DNA from: Limnoperna fortunei
Taxonomy: Eukaryota > Mollusca > Bivalvia > Mytilida > Modiolidae
NCBI GenBank assembly: GCA_944474755.1
Contig: OX104114.1
Coordinates: forward strand, 78,912,623-78,976,622
DNA length: 64,000 nt
Direction of reading: 5' to 3'
The position numbers and the translations under genes were made by a program. The notes below the pieces were generated by a model. The model ran no database searches. It saw nothing but the letters and a program-made list of their open reading frames with translations, and was not told where the DNA came from. Positions 45,701-54,711 of this stretch are shown piece by piece; within the stretch, counting starts at the first letter, position 1, and each line of letters starts with the position of its first letter.

Positions 45701-48700
45701 CAGTGGTTGTAGTAGGTACATTTGTAATTGAAGCCTCAGTAGTTGTAGTAAGTACAGTAGTGGTTGTAGCCTCAGTAGTTGTAGTAGGTACAGTAGTGGT
45801 TGTAGCTTCAGTAGTTGTAGTAGGTACAGTAGTGGTTGTAGCCTCAGTAGTTGTAGTAGGTACAGTAGTGGTTGTAGCCTCAGTAGTTGTAGTAGGTACA
45901 GTAGTGGTTGTAGCCGCAGTGGTTGTAGTAGGTACATTTGTAATTGAAGCCTCAGTAGTTGTAGTAAGTACAGTAGTGGTTGTAGCCTCAGTAGTTGTAG
46001 TAGGTACAGTAGTGGTTGTAGCTTCAGTAGTTGTAGTAGGTACAGTAGTGGTTGTAGCCTCAGTAGTTGTAGTAGGTACAGTTGTGGTTGTAGACTCAGT
46101 AGTGGTAGTAGGTACAGTACTGGTTGTAGCCTCAGTAGTTGTAGTAGGTACAGTAGTGGTTGTAGTCTCAGTAGTTGTAGTAGGTACAGTAGTGGTTGTA
46201 GCCGCAGTGGTTGTAGTAGGTACATTTGTAATTGAAGCCTCAGTAGTTGTAGTAAGTACAGTAGTGGTTGTAGCCTCAGTAGTTGTAGTAGGTACATTTG
46301 TAATTGAAGCCTCAGTAGTTGTAGTAGGTACAGTAGTGGTTGTAGGTACATTAGTTGAAGTAAGTACAGTTGTGGTTGTAGACTCAGTAGTGGTAGTAGG
46401 TACAGTACTGGTTGTAGCCTCAGTAGTTGTAGTAGGTACAGTAGTGGTTGTAGCCTCAGTAGTTGTAGTAGGTACAGTATTGGTTGTAGCCTCAGTAGTT
46501 GTAGTAGGTACAGTTGTGGTTGTAGACTCAGTAGTGGTAGTAGGTACAGTAGTGGTTGTAGCCTCAGTAGTTGTAGTAGGTACAGTAGTGGTGGTAGCCT
46601 CAGTAGTTGTAGTAGGTACAGTAGTGGTTGTAGCCTCAGTAGTGGTAGTAGGTACAGTAGTGGTTGTAGCCTCAGTAGTTGTAGTAGGTACAGTAGTGGT
46701 TGTAGCCTCAATAGTGGTAGTAGGTACAGTAGTGGTTGTAGCCTCAGTAGTTGTAGTAGGTACAGTAGTGGTTGTAGCCTCAGTAGTTGTAGTAGGTACA
46801 GTAGTGGTTGTAGCCTCAGTAGTTGTACTAGGTACAGTAGTGGTTGTAGCCTCAGTAGTTGTAGTAGGTACAGTAGTGGTTGTAGCCTCAGTAGTTGTAG
46901 TAGGTACAGTAGTGGTTGTAGCCTCAGTAGTTGTAGTAGGTACAGTATTGGTTGTAGCCTCAGTAGTTGTAGTAGGTACAGTTGTGGTTGTAGACTCAGT
47001 AGTGGTAGTAGGTACAGTACTGGTTGTAGCCTCAGTAGTTGTAGTAGGTACAGTAGTGGTGGTAGCCTCAGTAGTTGTAGTAGGTACAGTAGTGGTTGTA
47101 GCCTCAGTAGTGGTAGTAGGTACAGTAGTGGTTGTAGCCTCAGTAGTTGTAGTAGGTACAGTAGTGGTTGTAGCCTCAGTAGTGGTAGTAGGTACAGTAG
47201 TGGTTGTAGCCTCAGTAGTTGTAGTAGGTACAGTAGTGGTTGTAGCCTCAGTAGTTGTACTAGGTACAGTAGTGGTTGTAGCCTCAGTAGTTGTAGTAGG
47301 TACAGTAGTGGTTGTAGCCTCAGTAGTTGTAGTAGGTACAGTAGTGGTTGTAGCCTCAGTAGTTGTAGTAGGTACAGTAGTGGTTGTAGCCTCAGTAGTG
47401 GTATAAGGTACAGTAGTGGTTGTAGCCTCAGTAGTTGTAGTAGGTACAGTAGTGGTTGTAGCCTCTGTAGTTGTAGTAGGTACAGTAGTGGTTGTAGCCT
47501 CAGTAGTTGTAGTAGGTACAGTAGTGTTTGTAGCCTCAGTAGTGGTATAAGGTACAGTAGTGGTTGTAGCCTCACTAGTTGTAGTAGGTACAGTAGTGGT
47601 TGTAGCCTCACTAGTTGTAGTAGGTACAGTAGTGGTTGTAGCCTCAGTAGTTGTAGTAGGTACAGTAGTGTTTGTAGCCTCAGTAGTGGTATAAGGTACA
47701 GTAGTGGTTGTAGCCTCAGTAGTTGTAGTAGGTACAGTAGTGTTTGTAGCCTCAGTAGTGGTATAAGGTACAGTAGTGGTTGTAGCCTCAGTAGTGGTAT
47801 AAGGTACAGTAGTGGTTGTAGCCTCAGTAGTGGTATAAGGTACAGTTGTGGTTGTAGGATCAGTAGTTGCTGTAGGTACAGTTGTGATTGTAGCCTCAGT
47901 AGTTGTAGTAGGTACAGTAGTGGTTGTAGACTCAGTAGTTGTAGTAGGTACAAAAGTGGTTGTAGACTCAGTAGTGGTAGTAGGTACAGTTGTAGTTGTA
48001 GGATCAGTACTTGCGGCAGGTACAGTAGTGATTGTAGCCTCAGTAGTGGTAGTAGGTACAGTAGCGGTTGTAGGTACATTAGTTGAAGTAAGTACAGTAG
48101 TGGTTGTAGCCTCTGTAGTTGTAGTAGGTACAGTTGTGGTTGTAGGTACATTAGTTGAAGTAAGTACAGTAGTGGTTGTAGCCTCTGTAGTTGTAGTAGG
48201 TACAGTAGTGGTTGTAGACTCAGTAGTGGTAGTAGGTACAGTAGTGGTTGTAGTAGGTACAGTAGTGGTTGTAGCCTCTGTAGTTGTAGTAGGTACAGTT
48301 GTGGTTGTAGGTACATTAGTTGAAGTAAGTACAGTAGTGGTTGTAGCCTCAGTAGTTGTAGTAGGTACAGTAGTTGTTGTAGCCTCAGTAGTTGTAGTAG
48401 GTACAGTAGTGGTGGTAGCCTCAGTAGTTGTAGTAGGTACAGTTGTGGTTGTAGGTACATTAGTTGAAGTAAGTACAGTAGTGGTTGTAGCCTCTGTAGT
48501 TGTAGTAGGAACAGTTGTGGTTGTAGCCGCAGTGGTTGTAGTAGGCACAGTACTGGTGGTAGCCTCAGTAGGTGTAGTAGGTACAGTTATTGTTGTTACC
48601 CCAGTAGTGGTAGTAGGTACAGTAGTGGTTGTAGCCTCAGTAGTTGTAGTAGGTACAGTACTGGTTGTAGCCTCAGTAGTTGTAGTAGGTACAGTAGTGG

Positions 48701-49634
48701 TTGTAGCCTCAGTAGTTGTAGTAGGTACAGTACTGGTTGTAGCCTCAGTAGTTGTAGTAGGTACAGTTGTGATTGCAGGTACATTAGTTGAAGTAAGTAC
48801 AGCAGTGGTTGTAGCCTCAGTAGTGGTATTAGGTACAGTAGTGGTTGTATCCTCAGTAGTTGTAGTAGGTACAGTGCTGGTTGTAGGTACACTAGTTGTA
48901 GTAGGTACAGTGCTGGTTGTAGGCACACTAGTTGCAGTAAGCACACTGGTGGTTGTATTTACAGTTGTGGTTGTAGCCTGAGTAGTTGTAATAGTTACAG
49001 TAGTTGTTGAACCCGCGGTAGGAGAAGCAGGCAAAGCGGTAGTTGTAGCCTCAGTAGAAATAGAAGTGATCAAAGTTGTGGATGTAGCCTCAATTATTTG
49101 TAAATCAATAGTAGGATTATGCACAGTTGTGGTTGTTACCTCAGTAGTTGTAGCTGGCACTGTAGTGGTTGTAGCTTCATTTGGTGCAGCAAGTACAGTG
49201 GTGGTTGTAGCATCAGAGGTAATGTGAACAGTTGTTGTAGCCTCAGTACTTTTAGAAAGCATATGGATAGTTGTAGCCTCAGTAGTTGAATTGTGCACAG
49301 TGGCGGTTGTAGCCTCAGTTGCATTAGCTGCAGAGAGATTTGTATATCCATTTGTTGTATAATCCGAAGTTGTCGTTTGTGGTAACTCAGCTGTATTAGA
49401 TGCAGTCAGATTTGTATATACATTTGTTGTATAATCCGAAGTAGTCGTTAGTGGTACTGTATCTGCAGTGTGATTGGTATGTTCATTTGTTCTAGTATCC
49501 GAATTCTTCGGTGAGATCGTCGTATCTACTGTGAGAGATCCTGTACTTGGGTTACCCGAAGTAGATCCATTTACGATAAGAATAATACTGGCTATAATAA
49601 TCTTCAAATAGCGTAACCTGGTTCTGGTGTTCAT
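33759..49634 (-). CDS. Exon 1 (coding): signal peptide plus giant Thr-rich PTS mucin domain, about 415 tandem 12-residue repeats
   Basis: The frame is open for 15,876 bases (5,292 codons). I start at the ATG at 49634. The frame can be extended to 49646 only through a GTG, and a T-rich tract ending in TTCAG directly precedes it, which looks like a splice acceptor at about 49646. Residues 1-24 are a signal peptide: a basic start (MNTRTRLRYLK), then a hydrophobic core (IIIASIILIV). A Thr/Asn-rich leader follows (about 49555-49000, with a 69-bp imperfect tandem repeat at 49337-49450). Then comes a 36-bp array encoding VPTTTTEATTTT with variants such as VLTSTNVPTTTT, ASITNVPTTTT and SEATTTT. The C-terminal 50 residues are non-repetitive and end at donor CAG|GTAAGT (33759/33758), phase 0. 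Only one cysteine is seen (TGT at 39258-39260). Dense Thr beside Pro predicts mucin-type O-glycosylation and a stiff, extended rod. Confidence 0.9.
33950..48960 (-). repeat. 36-bp coding minisatellite array, about 415 units, with higher-order duplications
   Basis: The unit on the minus strand encodes T-T-V-P-T-T-T-T-E-A-T-T in circular register. The codon used at each Thr position is nearly fixed, so copies are similar at base level as well as protein level. Length changes are multiples of 3: a lost Thr near 39045, a shortened unit near 35290, and a VRTTIEA variant near 36425. Higher-order copies occur at multiples of 36: a block at 43861-44590 recurs at 45121-45850 (offset 1,260) with two mismatches seen, a block near 39141 recurs near 40005 (offset 864), and a short block at 41452 recurs at 41668 (offset 216). 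These are the marks of unequal exchange or gene conversion. Confidence 0.93.
49337..49450 (-). repeat. 69-bp imperfect tandem repeat in the N-terminal leader
   Basis: Two copies of a 23-residue unit of the form TTSDYTTN-(V/G)-YTNL-(T/S)-A precede the 36-bp array. The plus-strand copies share 'catttgttgtataatccgaa' at an offset of 69 bases. This is a separate repeat family from the main array and may be a remnant of an older N-terminal repeat. Confidence 0.7.
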
Positions 49635-49645
49635 TTTGTTGTTCA

Positions 49646-49978
49646 CTGAATAAAATTTTTTTTAAGAAAAACGTAACACACAAAATATATAAAGGTTTAT
49701 TGTTAAATATTTCTTTAAAATGGTATATTTATAATTTAAATGTACTTACTTGACATAAAATCAATTTAAGAGCGAGGCTGAAAAACAGGCAAAAGAGATT
49801 TTATGTCCGCCGAACCTAATCTCCGTTTCGGGCTCGGTCTATAGATTTTTTATATTACTTTTATCACGCGATACACATAGTTCATAATTGTGTCATTTTT
49901 ATTAATTTTAACTACTACCCCTTCAAAATGAACTTCACAAATTACGCCTACAAATTAAAACGCATACCTTAAAGCAGA
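49646..49978. other. Region immediately upstream of the coding exon
   Basis: On the minus strand a T-rich tract ending TTTTATTCAG (about 49655-49646) directly precedes the sequence containing the ATG, consistent with a splice acceptor and hence a non-coding first exon further upstream. I cannot place that exon or a promoter. The rest is AT-rich. Confidence 0.45.
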
Positions 49979-50475
49979 TATAGACGCCCTGGAACAATAT
50001 GGAAGGCACGTGTTAATTGGTGTGAATGGTGTTGTAGAATCTGCGGATGAAAATACCACCGAAATAGTTAAAAAATATTGTAAAGTCAATTAATCCTGGT
50101 ATAGATGATAGTGTCATTATTAGATCCCATCATGTCGGTAATCCAAATAAATGAACAAGATACCCAAGACAGATAATCGTTCGACTAAAAACACTATGAC
50201 AAAACGCAATACTTCAAGCCAGTAAGAATCTGAAACATAGTGAACACTACACTCATATACTTATTAACGAAGATCCGACTATGACACGAAATAGAATTAC
50301 ATACAGAGCACGCCAACTCAAAAACAGAAAGGTCATTTCTCAAACGTGGACCGTGGACGGGAAAATTTTCATAAAGCATCATAGTGGTGCATTGTTACTG
50401 TCACAACAGACGATGCTTTGAACAGACTCATTAATGACTACTTTCGGAACACTTGTTGTGGCTTACCCACCGCCA
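49979..50475 (+). mobile_element. LINE ORF1 (gag-like) relic
   Basis: Plus-strand fragments read DALEQYGRHVLIGVNGVVE with SADENTTEIVKK, then INPGIDDSVIIRSHHVGN, a decayed 'R-Q-I-I-V-R-L-K' segment, and ASKNLKHSEHYTHILINED, PTMTRNRITYRARQLKN with WTVDGKIFIK. The order L-E-Q-Y-x-R-R, I-x-R-S-H-R-x-G, R-x-I-I-V-R, N-E-D-x-T-x-x-R and W-T-x-D-G-K-I-x-x-K is that of the ORF1 protein C-terminal domain of L1/CR1-type LINEs. Stops and frameshifts make it non-functional. It is not clearly joined to the RT element 1 kb further on. Confidence 0.65.
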
Positions 50476-51129
50476 AAAATGGGCAACAGACAAAACAATA
50501 AAGCTCTTCAGCCATCAATATGCAAATGACCTAGTCGTTTGCAGATGTAGTACCCCGTAGATAACTGAACCCTCGGGTAAAGGTAAACTGTTACTATTTA
50601 TTTGGTTAACATTACATTGCACGGCATAGTAAAATCAGCAAATGAAGCGGAGCTAATCTATTCAACGTGATCTATTTCTTACCACGTGATACCTGCCGTT
50701 CATTCATACTCTTTGTAGACAGTATTTCCAAAACACTCTAATTTATCTAGTAAATTTGAAAATGTCAAAAACTTTATAGAGGTACATATCTTAAATGTTC
50801 ATTTAATAATTTAAAGTTCTTAATTACTCAGCGATGTAATATTATTATTTAGAAATACACGTTATGAACACTGGTTTAAGTTACACTTAAAAGTCCTTGC
50901 GAGAAAACATCCTTGGGGCCAAGGCTTCTTCTCTTCTCTTGTGTAAATCCAAAATGAAAACCTGTTTATTTTGCGTCTGTATGTTTTGCATACACACGTT
51001 TTCTTTGTTTACTGTCAACTTTTGTACATATATTTGGCCTATAAATGAAATGCAGTTATTCTTAATCCAACCGGTAATATTTTTGCACTGTAAAAAATAT
51101 AAAAGATTATCACACCTTTCCGGTATTAC
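50476..51129. other. Spacer between two LINE relics
   Basis: No supported gene is present. Overlapping short frames on both strands at 50887-51321 lack recognisable domains and may belong to the 5' part of the following LINE. Confidence 0.4.
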
Positions 51130-54100
51130 ATAATTAATCATGGGTATATGTGTTGAGCAATACAGAATAAGAGTGGGAAATTTTGTAATGACCCATAAAC
51201 TTGGTTGGAAAACTTCATTGAATGTAAAGGAAGTGTTGTTTGTGTATTTACTTATTTCTTGTAAAGATAAGGAACGATTACTTAGACATTTACTTTTATT
51301 ATGTTGTAATGTCATTGTCATTACTTGGTGTAGAGATAATCCTGGTGTAAAACATTTGTTATATTGATTTGTTTAACATTGTAAATATTTCTTTTGTAAT
51401 TTTTATTATCGAAATGTTACTTATTGTATCAGGACTAGAAACTAATCCCGGTCCATCAGAAGATGTAAGCGGGAATGGCTCACATAGTGATTTTTGAGAA
51501 AACTCAGATATTTTCAGTTTATATGAATCATTTACCACCATTTTATTATCTTTTCTACATTTGAAAATTCAAAGTTTGTTTCCAAAGCTAGATTTAATAA
51601 ATGCCGAGTATACCGAATTCGATATTTTATCATTCACAGAAACTTGGTTAACCAATTCTATTGCAGACGATGTTTTTTTAAATTATCACAAGCCTTTAAG
51701 TAGGGATAGGGGCACTGCCAAAAAGGGGGGCAGGGTTATTATATGTAAGAGAAAACATTCATGTTATAAGACGTTCGGACTTAGAGCCGCTAGATGTTGA
51801 GGTTATTTGGCTTGAAATTAGTATCAATAGGAAAAAGTTTCTATATGGGACATTCTATATCCCTCCTGCAAGCCCTGTTTGCATTTGGATAAAGGTTGAA
51901 GACTCTATAGAGTCCGCAAAAAATGTTGTTAATTGTGACCATTGTGATTACAGGCGATTTTAATGATAACCATTTTTTTGTAAATTCTAAAATGCAGAAT
52001 ATCTACACTAAGTATAGTTAACAGCAACTTACTGAAAAGCCTACAAATTTCACTGAACATTCTTCCTCGTTAATTGATTTGATAATTACAGATCATAAGT
52101 TTTTTGTAACATATTTTTCAGTCGGTCCCCCACTTGTTGATCAAATTCATTACCACTGCCCTGTTATTGGTTTTTTATAAATTCTCCCAAACCAATTAGA
52201 AAAGCGTTTTAGCGTAAAGTCTGGCTTTATAACCAGGGCGATTTTGATAGCTATAGGCAGATGTTGGTTAATACTGATTATGATAATACTTTTAAGTCAA
52301 ATGATATTGACAAGATTGTGAGCAATGTTACAAACAGCAATTTATTTGCATGTACATTTATTCCGAATAGTTTAGTAACCATTCGGAAATCAAATCCAGC
52401 AAGGCTCAATAGTGATCTGAAAAATCTTATCAGGAAAAAAACTGATTGGGATAAATTAAAAAAAGGAATAATATGACGTCAAAAGTTAGAATAGCTCGCG
52501 AAAAGTACCGCTCCGATTTAGTAAGAAAATTATCTGCTGAGAAATGTTTATCTAAGTCTTGGTGGGTAATTTGCAATAAAATAGCTGGTATTAAACCGGC
52601 ACATACTGATATACCCCCTTTATTAGTTGGTGATATATTAATTTTTGATGACACTGACAGAGCAAACAGTCTTAACGATTACTTTGCTTTGCAGACAAAA
52701 ATAGATGAAACACAGGCTACACTTCCAGACCAATTAAGTCATCAAGAATCTAAATTAGAAAATATTGTTTTAGATGAAAGTGAAGTCGAAGATGTCCTTT
52801 CTTTTTTAAATATTAACAAAGACTCTGGACTTGATTCAATAAATCCGCGATTACCAAAGGAGGCTTCCTCTATTTTAAAATATCCTTTGTGTAAACTATA
52901 CAATATGTCGTTATCTTTGTCTTATTGTCCGAACGAATGGAAGAAGGCAAATGTAACACCGGTGTTCAAAAGTGGTTCACCGAATGAAGTAAAAAAAAAC
53001 TATAGACCTATCTCCATACTTAGTGTTATATCCAAATGTATGGAGAGATGTGTTTATAAACATGTCCACATTTTTTACTACAAAACAGTATAATCATACC
53101 CAGTCAGTCGTGATTTACTAGAGGGGATTCTGCCGTAAACCAGCTCATAAGCATGTCCAATGATATTGGGAAAGCCTTAAATAATGGGAAAGAAATAAGT
53201 AAGTCATTTGACCGTGTATGGCACAAAGGACTCTTATTCAAACTTCAGAATTACGGTATTGATGGAAATTTATTACTCTAGTTTAAAAAATATTTTTCAG
53301 TGAGGGAACAAAGAGTGATTTTTAGCGGTGGTAGTTCTGACTGGACATCTATTAATGCAGGTTTTCTTCAGAGTTCCATTTTAGGGCCTTTATTATCTCT
53401 GTTATTTAATAATGATGTTGTAGAAGATATTAATGCTTTTGTTAAGCTTTTTGCAGACGACACAAACATTTATATAATAGTAGATAGTCCCAAAGTCGCT
53501 GCTGATATATTAAATAGGGATCTATCTAAAATTCATAGCTGGTCAAAAAAGTGGTTAGTACAATTTAACCCATATAAAACTGAAACGATAACTATATCTC
53601 GTAAATCAGTCAAGCCAATTCATCCACTTATTCTTATAGACGGGCTCAATATTCAAGAAGTCGCTTCACATAAACACCTAAGGAATTAGTTTTCAAGTAA
53701 TGGTTCTGGGCATTACCACATTAATTACTTTGTTTAAAAATCTTATAGTAGAGTTAATTTCCTTCGTAGGGTACGATTTGTCCTTGACAGGTATGCCCTT
53801 GAGAGAGAATGTTCTTTTCTTATATTAGACCAATTCTGGAATATGGCGATGTGGTATGGCATAACTATACACAATACTTAGTAAACAAGTTAGAGAGTGT
53901 CCAGATAGACGCTATGCGTACTGTTACGTGAGGGACAAAATTGACGTCGTTAGAAAAACTTTATCTAGAAACGGGTTGGGAAACACTTTCAGCTAGGAGA
54001 GAAAAACATCGACTTATTCTTGTATATAATTATTTATGGGAACTTGTTCCTAGTTCAGTTGGTGATCGACATTTTACTCGCCAAGTCGAAAATATTGTTA

Positions 54101-54711
54101 ATGTTCGTACAAGAACGAACTTCTACTCTCAATATTTTTTGCCTGCGACCATTAACATCTGGAATAATTTGCCATTAGATGTGCGAAGGTCTACCTCGTT
54201 AAGTACATGTAAAAATCAATTGTAGACTCGTAGCAAAGTAACCCCAAAATACTACTACGTCGCAAGTCAAAAAGGGCAGATTCTACATGCAAGGCTTCGT
54301 ATGAGCAGAAGTTAACTAAATGAGCATATTTTTCTTTGGATTGTGGATTCTCCAGACTGTACATGTGGTCATGTCGAATCAACCTATCATTTTCTTTTTA
54401 AACGTTATAAGTGCGATCAGCTTCGTTATCGTACCTTACATTCTCTTAATTTAAACCAACCGGTCGATGTTAACTTATTGTTATATGGGTCAGATTTTCT
54501 AACATTAGATGAAAATATTAATGTCTTTAATCTTGTTCAAAAATATATTGTTCAGAGCACAAGTTTTTTACTGAATTTCACTATTCCATCATTTCCATTG
54601 TCACATTGACTGTTTCTTTTATTGATTACACTTCCTGACATCACTTACATTTTGTCGGAATTGTAAGGAAACGGATTAACAAAAGCTTACATGCTTATTT
54701 CCGAATCCTGT
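51130..54711 (+). mobile_element. CR1-like LINE, nearly complete ORF2 but broken by stops and frameshifts
   Basis: On the plus strand a leader LLIVSGLETNPGPSED (51417-51464) contains NPGP as in 2A-like leaders of CR1-clade elements. The endonuclease follows: KIQSLFPKLDLINAEYTEF, FDILSFTETWLT (51561-51650), then LEISINRKKFLYGTFYIPP, VTIVITGDFNDN and SSLIDLIIT. RT: LDSINPRLPKEASSILKYP, WKKANVTPVFKSGS, NYRPISILSVISK (52800-53040), GFLQSSILGPLLS and FADDTNIY (53450-53473). The C-terminal part contains NNLPLDVRRSTS and a CTCGHVESTYHF knuckle (54358-54393). The protein is split into at least five frames, so it is inactive. The 3' UTR probably runs into the duplicated segment at 54712. Confidence 0.85.

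Larger units (their letters stand above)
514..49634 (-). other. Gene model: giant MUC4-like mucin (PTS-NIDO-AMOP-VWD-EGF), 3' end outside window
   Basis: I assembled 27 minus-strand coding exons by finding AG acceptors and GT donors around every Cys-rich or repeat reading frame and checking phase continuity. The model gives about 6,800 residues before the window edge: signal peptide, a huge Thr-rich repeat domain, NIDO, AMOP, VWD, a conserved post-VWD linker, then about 20 EGF-like domains. NIDO-AMOP-VWD-EGF is the known C-terminal order of vertebrate MUC4 and of invertebrate mucin-like proteins. By inference the product is an extracellular, heavily O-glycosylated mucin with an adhesive C-terminal part. 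No stop codon or transmembrane segment is seen, so the 3' end lies left of position 1. One exon has a frameshift (see 14499-14745). All introns in the EGF part are phase 1. Confidence 0.88.

Noticed and set aside
40019..48460. 2,813-codon minus-strand Leu-rich frame
   Set aside because: It is an alternative frame of the same repeat inside the mucin exon. It has no N-terminal signal or flanking exon that fits.
33950..48960. CRISPR-like regular 36-bp periodicity
   Set aside because: There are no unique spacers, the array is continuous coding sequence and the genome is animal.
33769..48981. Long plus-strand frames rich in Val, Ser/Cys or Gly across the array (33769-34863, 33945-36413, 34873-37425, 39100-43554, 43564-47406 and others)
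   Set aside because: They are antisense images of the 36-bp repeat and carry no start context, domain or unique ends. The minus frame with signal peptide and correct splice phases explains the region.
49635..49646. GTG start at 49646 giving four extra residues
   Set aside because: GTG is not a normal eukaryotic start, and a probable splice acceptor lies at this point. ATG at 49634 followed by a signal peptide is preferred.
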